Below, piece by piece: positions 25,306 to 33,564 of a stretch of DNA of 64,000 nucleotides. The stretch spans positions 992,001-1,056,000 of the forward strand of contig NZ_JALKBF010000001.1 in the NCBI RefSeq assembly GCF_023016085.1. Direction: 5' to 3'. The stretch comes from Aliiroseovarius sp. F47248L (lineage in GTDB: Bacteria; Pseudomonadota; Alphaproteobacteria; Rhodobacterales; Rhodobacteraceae). How positions within the stretch are numbered: the first letter of the stretch is position 1; every line of letters starts with the position of its first letter. A program made the position numbers and the translations under genes. The notes under the pieces are model-generated. The model saw nothing but the letters and a program-made list of their open reading frames with translations, made no database searches and was not told the origin of the DNA.

Positions 25306-26568
25306 TCAGATTCCAAGCTGATGTAGACCCGCGCCCATGACGGCCATGATTAACAGTGTCAGAGGCAGAGAGACACGCAGCCTGAAAAGGAGCAAAGCAG
25401 CGATGGCCGCGAGTAAAGCCGCTGGATAGTTCAGGCTGCTTATGACCGGTAAGCTTGGGGCAAAACCAGTGTCGGCGCGCGTGAGCTGATTGAAAAACAC
25501 GTGCAGCGCGAACCACAGGGACAAGTTTGCGATCACCCCGACCACCGCCGCAGATATTGCATCAAGCGCCGAGGTCAGGCGCGGGCGGGTGGTTAGCCAT
25601 TCCACATGAGGAGCTGCGGTGAAGATCCACAAAAAGCACGGCACGAAGGTGACCCAAAGGGTCATGGCGGCGGTGAGCAAGGCTAAAACCGGTCCGAACA
25701 GACCAAAACCAGCCATATAGCCCACGAATTCTGTCACCAGAATGAGTGGGCCGGGGGTGGTTTCAGCCAACCCCAACCCGTCCATCATCTGTGCGGGCGA
25801 CAGCCATCCATGGGTGGTGACTGCCTCTTGCGCCATATAGGCCAGAACCGCATAGGCACCCCCGAAGCTGACCACTGCGAGTTTCGAGAAAAACAGACCA
25901 ACCGTGGTGAGCGTTTCCGCCCCCATGTTGTAGGCCAAGAGGATAGGGGCAAACCACAACACCAGCCAAATGGCGGCCTGTCGCAGCGTTCTGTAAGGTG
26001 AAACCTTTGCAGATGGAGTGGGCGACACTGCGGAGTGGTGAGAAGTCATCCCGATCATGCCGACGCAGGCTGCGGTTAAAATCACCAGCGGGAATGGCGC
26101 GTCGAACGCGTAAAGCGCAACGAAGGACGTAAGCGCGATGGCCCAATGTGCCCTGCGTTGCAGTGTTTTTTTAGCCAGCCTCAGAAGGGCTTGCAGAACC
26201 ACAATGACGACAGCGGCCTTCACGCCTAAAAACACCGCCTCGACCATTGGCACCTGTCCCCATCGGGCATAGGCATAGGCAAGGCACAGCATGACCATGG
26301 CACCCGGCAGAACGAACAAAAGCCCCGCGATCATGCCGCCGGTCACTCCGCGCAGTCGCCAGCCAGCATAGGTGCATAGCTGCATGGCTTCGGGACCGGG
26401 TAGCAACATACAGAAGGACAACGCATTCAGGAATTGTCGCTCTGTAAGCCACGGGCGGTCTTCCACCAGTTCCCTGTGCATCACGGCAATTTGCGCTGCG
26501 GGTCCGCCAAAAGACATCCATCCAATGCGCGCGAATATTCTGGTCAGGTCTGGCAGGCTAGGCGTCAT
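25306..26568 (-). CDS. chrA: ChrA-type chromate transporter
   Basis: The 420-residue membrane protein consists of two homologous chromate transporter halves. The first starts RIFARIGWMSFGGPAAQIAVMHRELV; the second, around residue 230, has FFSKLAVVSFGGAYAVLAYMAQE. Each half has the FGG-P/A motif and several helices. The family exports chromate with a proton gradient; the natural substrate in seawater bacteria is unproven. It is the long bidomain form. No chrB regulator is adjacent. Confidence 0.92.
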   Translation of the reverse strand: MTPSLPDLTRIFARIGWMSFGGPAAQIAVMHRELVEDRPWLTERQFLNALSFCMLLPGPEAMQLCTYAGWRLRGVTGGMIAGLLFVLPGAMVMLCLAYAYARWGQVPMVEAVFLGVKAAVVIVVLQALLRLAKKTLQRRAHWAIALTSFVALYAFDAPFPLVILTAACVGMIGMTSHHSAVSPTPSAKVSPYRTLRQAAIWLVLWFAPILLAYNMGAETLTTVGLFFSKLAVVSFGGAYAVLAYMAQEAVTTHGWLSPAQMMDGLGLAETTPGPLILVTEFVGYMAGFGLFGPVLALLTAAMTLWVTFVPCFLWIFTAAPHVEWLTTRPRLTSALDAISAAVVGVIANLSLWFALHVFFNQLTRADTGFAPSLPVISSLNYPAALLAAIAALLLFRLRVSLPLTLLIMAVMGAGLHQLGI

Positions 26569-26615
26569 GTCCGGATAGGGCCTTGATCTGCGACCCTTGG
26601 CAAGGGGAAAGCCGC

Positions 26616-27041
26616 TTAAGCCGCGATCCCTTCACCTGAAAGACAGAGTGCCAGGCTGTCTGGTGGCAAATATCCCAGCTGTTCAAAGAAAGTCAGGAAG
26701 TCGATCTGGTTATACGCTTCGACAACCTGTCCGTCGCTGATGCGCACCATGATCTGACCCGTGGTTTGCACCGGCCTGCGATCCGCCAATGTCACCGCCT
26801 GAACGGTGAGCGTCGCCCAGACCCAATCACCTAATTCGACTTCGCGATCAAAGCGGATTGCGCTGATTTCGACCTGCGCCAACAATGCTTCGGCCAGCAC
26901 GCGGAAGTCATCGGGGCCGACACCGAAATCCATCACGCCTTGCGCTTCGACGTCCGGGGTAAAAAAAAGTCCGATCGCATCAAGATCCTGTTGGACCCAG
27001 ACGCGATCATACCACTGTTTCAGAAGCTCCAGATGGGACAC
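26616..27041 (-). CDS. SnoaL-like / NTF2-fold protein
   Basis: The 141-residue protein has the cone-shaped NTF2-like pattern: an N-terminal helix LELLKQWYDRVWVQQDLDAIG, FFTPDVEAQG, and C-terminal strands GQIMVRISDGQVVEAYNQIDFLTFFEQLG. SnoaL-like proteins are often isomerases, hydrolases or simple ligand binders, so no reaction can be given. It lies 47 bases upstream of chrA on the same strand and may be co-transcribed with it. Confidence 0.78.
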   Translation of the reverse strand: MSHLELLKQWYDRVWVQQDLDAIGLFFTPDVEAQGVMDFGVGPDDFRVLAEALLAQVEISAIRFDREVELGDWVWATLTVQAVTLADRRPVQTTGQIMVRISDGQVVEAYNQIDFLTFFEQLGYLPPDSLALCLSGEGIAA

Positions 27042-27134
27042 GCGCCGTTCCTTCCAATACTATTTGTTTCGGTTCTCACGATGACGAGGCTACGCAAGAA
27101 TTCTTAACGATGAGTAACCGCCGACCGGAGAATG

Positions 27135-27480
27135 CCCTGTTGTTTTGGAAGTACAGGCTTCTGTTGCCAGGTGCCTGCGAACCCCGCCTTACGCGGCTAG
27201 GCGCAAGGGCTTAAATCGGCAACTCGAACTGCTTACGCAGCCAGAGCCATAGCCGGAGCTTTGTTGTCATTTGCAACTAGCTTAAATGTACCGATAACGG
27301 TGGTAACTCACCGAGACAAAGCAAACCCCTTTAGACGTCCGTCGATCCTATTTCGTCCCCCCGATATCAAAGTGATCCCCAAATGAAGGATACCCTGAAA
27401 GAGTTATGGTGGAGACGCCGGGTACCGCCCCCGGGTCCGATCCGCTTATTACGAGCGCGTTTATGTCCATAGTCCCTGAC
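27135..27480 (-). ncRNA. ssrA: two-piece, circularly permuted tmRNA
   Basis: The minus strand encodes the acceptor piece first and the coding piece second, the permuted order known in alphaproteobacteria. The acceptor piece (about 27480-27407) ends CGTCTCCACCA. The coding piece begins near 27361 with GGGGACG, which pairs with CGTCTCC of the acceptor apart from one G-U. The tag frame lies at 27274-27233 and reads ANDNKAPAMALAA followed by TAA, a typical alphaproteobacterial degradation tag. Pseudoknot-like pairings follow the tag. The bases between the pieces (about 27406-27362) would be cut out. The T-loop region of the acceptor (CCGGG-GGCGGTA-CCCGG) does not show the usual TTCRA. The outer ends are approximate. 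Confidence 0.93.
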
Positions 27481-27549
27481 GGGACAGATCATATGTAGGC
27501 AGTGGGTGAGCGTTTGAAAAGGGGAAACCTGCAGATAGAGTTGCGCAGG

Positions 27550-28287
27550 TTACTTTGCAGGTCTGGTGTTCGTGATTTCTGCGCGTCGGCGTCCCAAATC
27601 GGCGGTGTAGTCTGCGAGTTCTGTCAAGATCCGCTCTGCACCCGTACCGTCCCGCGCTTCAATCGCATCCGCCAACCTCGTATGCAGACCTACGATCCGC
27701 TCCCGATCCCTTTGGGTATAGGTGATCATGTTCATCAGGGGCTGCATGGCTTCAACCGCACCGGCCAATTGATAGGACAGCACCGGGTTGCCCGCGCCAT
27801 CGACCAAGGCCCTGTGAAAGGCCACGTCCGAGGCGCAGAACGCCTCGTCCGTCAGGCCGGGTTGGGATTGACGATGGATTTCGGCGCGCATCGTGGCCAT
27901 GTGGTCCGCCGTGCGACGCTGCGTGGAAAGAGGCGCGCAGGAGCGTTCCAGCGCGTATCGCGCTTCGCAGGCGGTCTCAAAGTCCACGCTGTTCATGGAC
28001 AGAAGCAGGGTCGAAGTGGTGATTTGCTGTTCATAGGCGTCTTCGAACGACATGCGGTTTACGAAGGCCCCACCCGTCGCGCCGCGCTGTGTGCGGATCA
28101 GGTTTTGTGCCGCCAAACGCTTTAACGCCTCGCGCACGGTTGATCGGCCCACGTCAAATTTCTCGCACAGCTCGGCCTCGGAGGGCAGGCGTTGATCCAC
28201 GATCAGGCTGCCCTCGACAATAGCATTGCGAATGGCCTCGGCAATCTGCTTTGAGAGGTCCTGATTGTCGTCCAGATCGGTTTTCAC
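27550..28287 (-). CDS. GntR/FadR-family transcriptional regulator, probable regulator of the DMSP operon
   Basis: The 245-residue regulator has an N-terminal winged helix (AIVEGSLIVDQRLPSEAELCE, then VGRSTVREALKRLAAQNLI) and a C-terminal FCD ligand-binding domain (ARYALERSCAP, DVAFHRALVDGAGNPVL). I place the start at the GTG at 28287 because GAGGGG lies 9 bases upstream. An ATG at 28320 is in frame, but it has a weak ribosome binding site and would put one operator inside the coding region. The gene diverges from DUF2182-DUF1326-dmdA-acuI, and a GntR regulator next to dmdA is known in other roseobacters. The likely effector is a DMSP breakdown product such as an acyl-CoA; this is inference. 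Confidence 0.85.
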   Translation of the reverse strand: MKTDLDDNQDLSKQIAEAIRNAIVEGSLIVDQRLPSEAELCEKFDVGRSTVREALKRLAAQNLIRTQRGATGGAFVNRMSFEDAYEQQITTSTLLLSMNSVDFETACEARYALERSCAPLSTQRRTADHMATMRAEIHRQSQPGLTDEAFCASDVAFHRALVDGAGNPVLSYQLAGAVEAMQPLMNMITYTQRDRERIVGLHTRLADAIEARDGTGAERILTELADYTADLGRRRAEITNTRPAK

Positions 28288-28304
28288 GCTACGTTGCCCC
28301 TCAA

Positions 28305-28346
28305 TTGTCTGACAATTCATTTGCTCGGACGGCAATTGTCAGACAT
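28305..28346. promoter_or_regulatory. two operator-like palindromes in the dmd divergent promoter
   Basis: TTGTCTGACAA (28305-28315) and TTGTCAGACAT (28336-28346) are near-identical palindromes with the TTGTC-n-GACAA form bound by many FadR-type regulators. Their centres are 31 bases apart, close to three helical turns, so two dimers could bind the same face. The right copy sits between the -35 and -10 elements of the rightward promoter. Confidence 0.7.
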
Positions 28347-28349
28347 TAT
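28321..28349 (+). promoter_or_regulatory. probable promoter of the DUF2182-DUF1326-dmdA-acuI operon
   Basis: TTGCTC (28321-28326) and CATTAT (28344-28349) are separated by 17 bases and lie 28 bases before the ATG of the first gene. The operator copy at 28336-28346 overlaps this promoter, which fits repression by the divergent GntR regulator. Confidence 0.5.
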
Positions 28350-28376
28350 CATTCCGACTCGCAAGATGGGGGAAGC

Positions 28377-29156
28377 ATGTCCGTTTCGTCAAGGATAAGA
28401 ACCATGAGCGCGCCGCATTGGCTGGCGCTGTTCGGGTTGATCCTTGTGGGGTGGGGGCTGCTTTATGCGATGGCGCTTCCGCCGGACGCGCTGGAACTGT
28501 CGCGCATCTATGGGGCGGACTTCTGGCGGTCGCTTTGTCTGGTTGAACCCGACAAGGCTGGGTTCCATGGACTCTTCGCCATGTGGGCGGTGATGTCGGC
28601 GGCGATGATGGCCCCCACCGCCTTGCCGACCTTTGCCACATATGACGACTTGATCGCCTCGGGCGCGGGGTCACGGCGCGGGTTTGGGGAATTGGTCTCG
28701 GGCTATCTGGTCATTTGGCTTGGCTTTGCCGTAATCGCTGCTGCGGGACAGTTGATGCTGTTTCGCGCGGGGCTGCTGTCGCCGCTGGGTCAAAGCATCT
28801 CGCCATGGCTCACGGGTGCGCTGTTGATCGGGGCAGGGGCCTATCAGTTCTCGACCCTCAAGGACGCCTGCCTGTCGAAATGCCGCCAGCCGATGAGTTT
28901 CTTCATGCAATACTGGCGAGCGACGCGGTGGAACGCCGCCGCGCTGGGCCTGCGTCTGGGCGCGATCTGCCTTGGATGCTGCTGGGCGCTGATGCTTTTG
29001 GGCTTTGTCGGCGGGGTGATGAACCTTGCCTTCATGGGGCTCGCCACACTCATCATGATTTTCGAAAAACTGCCGGATCTTGGCCGCTATCTGACCCGCC
29101 CCTTGGGCTGGGCGCTGATCGCGGGCGGGGTCTTGGTGCTTGTCCAGGGAGGATAA
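28377..29156 (+). CDS. DUF2182 integral membrane protein
   Basis: The 259-residue protein matches DUF2182, described as predicted metal-binding membrane proteins. About six helices are visible. Conserved-looking elements are MSAAMMAPTALPTF near residue 65, with the paired methionines typical of the family, and cysteines in KDACLSKCRQP near 160 and ICLGCCWALMLLGF near 200. The sulfur ligands in or near the membrane suggest a metal role, possibly copper, but this is not proven. It is the first gene of the dmd transcript, 1 base before DUF1326, with GGGGGAAG upstream. Confidence 0.85.
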   Translation: MSVSSRIRTMSAPHWLALFGLILVGWGLLYAMALPPDALELSRIYGADFWRSLCLVEPDKAGFHGLFAMWAVMSAAMMAPTALPTFATYDDLIASGAGSRRGFGELVSGYLVIWLGFAVIAAAGQLMLFRAGLLSPLGQSISPWLTGALLIGAGAYQFSTLKDACLSKCRQPMSFFMQYWRATRWNAAALGLRLGAICLGCCWALMLLGFVGGVMNLAFMGLATLIMIFEKLPDLGRYLTRPLGWALIAGGVLVLVQGG

Positions 29157-29157
29157 C

Positions 29158-29793
29158 ATGGACGGAACACAAGTCGGTCAGGTCGAATGGACCATCAAAG
29201 GGGAGTTGATCCTTAACTGCAACTGCACGGTGTTTTGCCCCTGCGTGGTGAGCCTTGGCAAACACCCGCCCACGGAAGGGCATTGCCAGACATGGGGCGG
29301 GGTGCGCATCGACAGTGGTCAGTATGGCGACATTGACCTGTCGGGCTTGAACCTTGGCCTGATGATCGAAATTCCTGGCAACATGGGGCGCGGCAACTGG
29401 AAAGTGGCGCTGTTCGTCGATGAGCGCGCCAGTGACGATGCCTATGAGGCGTTGGTCACCATCTTCTCGGGTGCTGCCAAAGGCACGACGGGGCTGTTCC
29501 AAATGTTGGTGGGCGAATTCATTGGCGCAGAACGCCAGCCGGTCACGTATGAGACCGAGGGCAAGACCCGCCACATCACCGTGGGGCGCAAGATCGACGG
29601 CGTTGTGCATCCGGTTGGCGGGGCGGACCCGGACGAGGATATTGTTATCCGAAACACCCAATACTGGATGGGGCCGGACATCACCGTCGCCACAGCCACC
29701 AAAGGTAAGCTGCGCGCGCATGGGCGGGTTTGGGATTTCGATGGCCGCTCGGCCGAGATTTGCCAGATCGACTGGAAAGGCCCCGGTCGCTAA
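29158..29793 (+). CDS. DUF1326 cysteine-rich protein
   Basis: The 211-residue soluble protein has the DUF1326 cluster of cysteines near the N-terminus, NCNCTVFCPC (residues about 21-30), followed by a further cysteine in GHCQTWGG. This C-x-C-x4-C-x-C arrangement suggests a metal site. The rest is predicted beta-rich. DUF1326 and DUF2182 genes are often neighbours, and here they are one base apart, so they likely work as a pair. The function is unknown. AGGGAGG precedes the ATG. Confidence 0.85.
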   Translation: MDGTQVGQVEWTIKGELILNCNCTVFCPCVVSLGKHPPTEGHCQTWGGVRIDSGQYGDIDLSGLNLGLMIEIPGNMGRGNWKVALFVDERASDDAYEALVTIFSGAAKGTTGLFQMLVGEFIGAERQPVTYETEGKTRHITVGRKIDGVVHPVGGADPDEDIVIRNTQYWMGPDITVATATKGKLRAHGRVWDFDGRSAEICQIDWKGPGR

Positions 29794-29826
29794 GGCGGCC
29801 GGAGTTCTGGCACGGAAGCGCGACCC

Positions 29827-30939
29827 ATGGCCCTGATCTCACCTTCCCGCCGTTTGCGGCGCACGCCCTTCAGCCCCGGTGTCGAAGCTGCCGGGGTGAA
29901 AGGCTATACGGTTTACAATCACATGCTGCTGCCGACCGTTTTTCGGTCGGTGGAAGAGGACTATCGCCACCTGAAAGACGCCGTGCAGGTCTGGGATGTG
30001 GCCTGCGAACGGCAGGTCGAACTGCGCGGCCCGGATGCCGCCCGCCTGATCCAGATGCTCACCCCACGGGATCTGAGCCAGATGCAGGACGGGCAGTGTT
30101 TCTATGTCCCGATGGTGGATGAAACCGGGGGCTTGCTGAACGACCCTGTGGCGGTGAAGCTGGATGATAACCGGTTCTGGATTTCGATCGCGGACAGTGA
30201 TCTGCTGTATTGGGTCAAGGGGCTGGCCTATGGGTTTCGGCTGGATGTGCTGGTGGACGAACCCGACGTCTCGCCCTTGGCCATTCAGGGGCCGAAGTCC
30301 GACGATCTGGCGGCGGCTGTCTTTGGCGACGCGGTGCGCGATATCCGCTTTTTCGGCTACAAGCGGCTGGAATTTCAGGGGCGCAGCCTTGTGGTGGCGC
30401 GCTCGGGCTATTCGAAGCAGGGCGGGTTCGAGATCTACGTCGAAGGTGCTGACATCGCCATGCCGCTGTGGAATGCGTTGATGGAGGCGGGCAAAAGTAT
30501 GGATGTGCATGCCGGCTGCCCCAATGGGATCGAACGGGTCGAGGGCGGGCTTTTAAGCTATGGTAATGACATGACCCGCGAAAATACCCCGCACGAGGCC
30601 GGGCTTGGGCGGTTCTGTGCAACGCATTCTGCGCTGGGCTGTGTGGGCCGGGATGCGCTTTTGCGTGTCGCCAAGGAAGGCCCCGTGCAACAGGTTCGCG
30701 CGATCGAGATTCACACAGCAGACGGGCGGGCTGTGCCGTCATGTGATCGGGCTTGGCCGCTTATGGATGGGACGTGGCAGGTGGGGCAGGTGACCTCGGC
30801 CGCCAATTCCCCTGATTTCAACACCGGTGTCGCCATCGGTATGGTGCGCATGACCCATTGGGCAGCTGGCACCGAGTTGGACGTGCTTACACCTGACGGG
30901 CCGCGCGCAGTGACTGTCCATGAAACCTTTTGGATATAG
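29827..30939 (+). CDS. dmdA: dimethylsulfoniopropionate demethylase DmdA
   Basis: DmdA moves a methyl group from DMSP to tetrahydrofolate, giving methylmercaptopropionate, the first step of the demethylation route. The 370-residue protein has the glycine cleavage T-protein fold. It matches Ruegeria-type DmdA closely over the whole length as I recall it: PSRRLRRTPFSPGVEAAG at the start, YTVYNHMLLPTVF near 33, QVWDVACERQVEL near 54, ARSGYSKQGGFEIYVEG near 194, and LLSYGNDMTRENTPHEAGLG near 242. It ends with the GcvT C-terminal barrel. It sits 33 bases after DUF1326 and 10 bases before acuI. Confidence 0.93.
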   Translation: MALISPSRRLRRTPFSPGVEAAGVKGYTVYNHMLLPTVFRSVEEDYRHLKDAVQVWDVACERQVELRGPDAARLIQMLTPRDLSQMQDGQCFYVPMVDETGGLLNDPVAVKLDDNRFWISIADSDLLYWVKGLAYGFRLDVLVDEPDVSPLAIQGPKSDDLAAAVFGDAVRDIRFFGYKRLEFQGRSLVVARSGYSKQGGFEIYVEGADIAMPLWNALMEAGKSMDVHAGCPNGIERVEGGLLSYGNDMTRENTPHEAGLGRFCATHSALGCVGRDALLRVAKEGPVQQVRAIEIHTADGRAVPSCDRAWPLMDGTWQVGQVTSAANSPDFNTGVAIGMVRMTHWAAGTELDVLTPDGPRAVTVHETFWI

Positions 30940-30949
30940 GGAAATAAGA

Positions 30950-31942
30950 ATGTTTAAAGCACTCGTGATGGAGCAAAATGACGACGGGCTGGCCCAAGCT
31001 GTGATCAAAGAGATCAGCAAGGATCAACTGCCCGAAGGCAATGTGATGGTCGCCGTCGAATACTCCACAGTGAATTATAAAGACGGGCTATGTATGTCCC
31101 CCAAAGGCGGCGGGCTTGTGCGCAATTACCCCCATGTGCCGGGCATTGACTACGCTGGCACCGTCGAGACGTCAGATGACCACCGATACAAGCCCGGTGA
31201 CAAAGTCGTGCTGACGGGTTGGCGCGTGGGCGAGGTGTCTTGGGGTGGGTATGCCCAGAAGGCGCGGATTGATGCTGGCAAGCTGGTGCCGTTGCCAGAA
31301 GGTCTGACAACACGTCAGGCAATGGCTGTTGGAACGGCAGGTTTTACCGCGATGCTTGCTGTCATGGCGCTGGAAGACCACGGTTTGAAACCGGGACAGG
31401 GGCCAGTGCTTGTTACTGGTGCGGCTGGTGGCGTTGGCTCGGTCGCGACCGCCATCCTTGCCAACCTTGACTATGAAGTTGCCGCTGTCACAGGCCGTCC
31501 CGATCAGGCGGCGTATCTGAAGTCGTTGGGCGCGACCACCATTGTGCCACGGGAAGAGTTGAACGAGACGACCAAACGTCCGCTGGAAGCTGAAACATGG
31601 GCTGGTTGCGTTGATGCTGTCGGTGGCGACATGTTGGCGCGTGTGCTGGGACAGATGAAATACGGGGCGTCTGTGTCCGCCGTAGGACTGGCTGGCGGCG
31701 CCGGTCTGCCCGCGACGGTCATCCCTTTCTTGCTGCGCGGTGTGAACCTTCTGGGCATCGACAGTGTGATGCAGCCCTATGACAACCGTGTCCGGGCGTG
31801 GAAGCGTATCGCTTCTGACCTGCCTATGGATAAACTTGAGACTATGGTTCATTCCGCCACATTGGGCGATCTGCCCGCGTTGGGCAGCGACATCCTGAAA
31901 GGCAGGGTAAAAGGCCGCGTCGTTGTCGACTTAAACGGCTGA
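30950..31942 (+). CDS. acuI: acryloyl-CoA reductase AcuI
   Basis: AcuI reduces toxic acryloyl-CoA to propionyl-CoA with NADPH, detoxifying products of DMSP and acrylate breakdown. The 330-residue protein is a zinc-independent medium-chain dehydrogenase of the YhdH/AcuI group: STVNYKDGL near residue 37, the quinone-reductase-like GxxGGVG in VTGAAGGVGSVA near 158, and GIDSVMQP near 275. It follows dmdA by 10 bases, the arrangement seen in other roseobacters. The ATG at 30950 is chosen because an upstream in-frame start would overlap dmdA. Confidence 0.94.
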   Translation: MFKALVMEQNDDGLAQAVIKEISKDQLPEGNVMVAVEYSTVNYKDGLCMSPKGGGLVRNYPHVPGIDYAGTVETSDDHRYKPGDKVVLTGWRVGEVSWGGYAQKARIDAGKLVPLPEGLTTRQAMAVGTAGFTAMLAVMALEDHGLKPGQGPVLVTGAAGGVGSVATAILANLDYEVAAVTGRPDQAAYLKSLGATTIVPREELNETTKRPLEAETWAGCVDAVGGDMLARVLGQMKYGASVSAVGLAGGAGLPATVIPFLLRGVNLLGIDSVMQPYDNRVRAWKRIASDLPMDKLETMVHSATLGDLPALGSDILKGRVKGRVVVDLNG

Positions 31943-31963
31943 CAAAGCACGGTACCGATTGGA

Positions 31964-31992
31964 AAAGAGGCCGTGTGGGGCTTGTTTTTTTC
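31964..31992 (+). terminator. probable terminator of the dmd operon
   Basis: AGGCC and GGCTT pair (one G-U) around a 6-base loop, followed by G and seven T. It lies about 25 bases after the acuI stop codon, so the next gene, 210 bases downstream of acuI, is probably separate. Confidence 0.6.
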
Positions 31993-32152
31993 TTGACCGC
32001 GGAATGTGGGAGGCTTAGCCAATCTGTGTCCGGCTGCGCCGGACTGTCTAAGGGCTTGGTGCCTTTTGGACCGGCTGGAAGACCTGCCAGATCTTGGGTG
32101 AACTTGATCTGTCGGGCGCACCCTAAAAAAGTTGAGATACAGGAGGCTGACA

Positions 32153-33379
32153 ATGGCTGAATTAGACATCAATTGGGTGCGCGCGCAGTTTCCCGCGTTT
32201 TCCGAGCCGAGCCTTCAGGGTCAAGCATTCTTTGAAAACGCGGGTGGGTCTTACACCTGCAAGCCGGTGATTGATCGACTGACACGTTACTATACCCAGC
32301 GCAAAGTGCAGCCCTATGGACCATACGAGGCGTCGTGTCTGGCGGGCGAAGAGATGGACGAGGCCCGCCGCCGATTGGCCGCCATGATGGGAGTGGAACG
32401 AGATGAGTTGAGTTTTGGTCCATCAACCACGCAGAACACCTATGTTCTGGCACAGGCATTTCGGAAGAATCTGACGCCGGGTGATGCGATTGTAGTGACC
32501 AATCAAGATCACGAAGCCAATACCGGCCCATGGCGCCGACTGGCAGACGAAGGGTTCGAACTGCGAGAATGGCAGATTGACCCGCAAACCGGGCATCTTG
32601 ATCCCGCTGATCTTGACGATCTGCTTGCTGACGGACAGGTGAAACTCGTGTGTTTTCCCCATTGCTCAAACGTGGTGGGCGAGGTGAATGATGTGGCCGC
32701 AATCTGTGCGAAGGCAAAGGCGGCGGACGCTTATACTTGCGTCGATGGTGTCAGCTATGCGCCACACGGGTTGGTGAACGTGGATGCGTTGGGTGCGGAT
32801 GTCTATCTGTTCTCTGCCTATAAAACCTATGGCCCCCATCAGGGGATCATGGTGATCCGCCGCGCACTGGGCATGGCATTGCCCAATCAGGGGCATTTCT
32901 TCAACGCAGATGCACTTTACAAACGGTTCACCCCCGCGGGGCCAGATCATGCGCAAATCGCTGCCTCGGCAGGGATGGCGGATTATTTTGACGCAATGGC
33001 GAACCATCACGGCATTACAGGCGACGCTGCAGGGCTGGCGGCGGGGGCGCATGAGATAATGCGGGCGCACGAAGCGCGCCTGTTGCAGCCGCTGCTGGAT
33101 TACCTGACATCGAAGAACTCGGTCCGGCTTTTGGGTCCAACGCAGGCGGAAAACCGCGCGCCGACGGTCGCGATTGCTGCACAAGCGAAGGGCGCGGACC
33201 TTGCCGAACAGCTTGCCCCGCTGGGTATCATGGCCGGAGGTGGCGATTTTTATGCTGTGCGCGCGTTGAAAGCGCAAGGCGTCGACCCGAAGATTGGCGT
33301 TCTGAGGGTCAGTTTCACCCACTACACATCTGAAAGCGACGTGATGAAGCTGATCGACGCGCTGGATAAGGTTCTTTGA
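32153..33379 (+). CDS. class V aminotransferase / cysteine desulfurase-like protein
   Basis: The 408-residue PLP enzyme has the class V fold: FFENAGGSYTCKPVID near residue 27, PSTTQNTYVLA near 87, NQDHEANTGPWRRLAD near 118, and the PLP lysine in FSAYKTYGPHQGI near residue 225. There is no mobile cysteine loop like that of IscS, so it may be an isopenicillin-epimerase or selenocysteine-lyase-like member rather than a true desulfurase. The substrate is unknown. AGGAGG lies 6 bases before the ATG. Whether it has any link to DMSP sulfur is unclear. Confidence 0.82.
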   Translation: MAELDINWVRAQFPAFSEPSLQGQAFFENAGGSYTCKPVIDRLTRYYTQRKVQPYGPYEASCLAGEEMDEARRRLAAMMGVERDELSFGPSTTQNTYVLAQAFRKNLTPGDAIVVTNQDHEANTGPWRRLADEGFELREWQIDPQTGHLDPADLDDLLADGQVKLVCFPHCSNVVGEVNDVAAICAKAKAADAYTCVDGVSYAPHGLVNVDALGADVYLFSAYKTYGPHQGIMVIRRALGMALPNQGHFFNADALYKRFTPAGPDHAQIAASAGMADYFDAMANHHGITGDAAGLAAGAHEIMRAHEARLLQPLLDYLTSKNSVRLLGPTQAENRAPTVAIAAQAKGADLAEQLAPLGIMAGGGDFYAVRALKAQGVDPKIGVLRVSFTHYTSESDVMKLIDALDKVL

Positions 33380-33564
33380 GTTTGTTTAAGTAACAGATAG
33401 ATAGCTGACTAACTTGATGTCGTGAATGCGGGCATAAGAATCATCGGCACCACACCGATATGCAGGCGCAGCATGAGATATTGCGGCTGCAAAGCAACCA
33501 TCTTGTCAGTCACGCCGTCTCCGTCCTAGCCTTATGGGTGCGGATCACGGGCGTGGGGGGTGAT

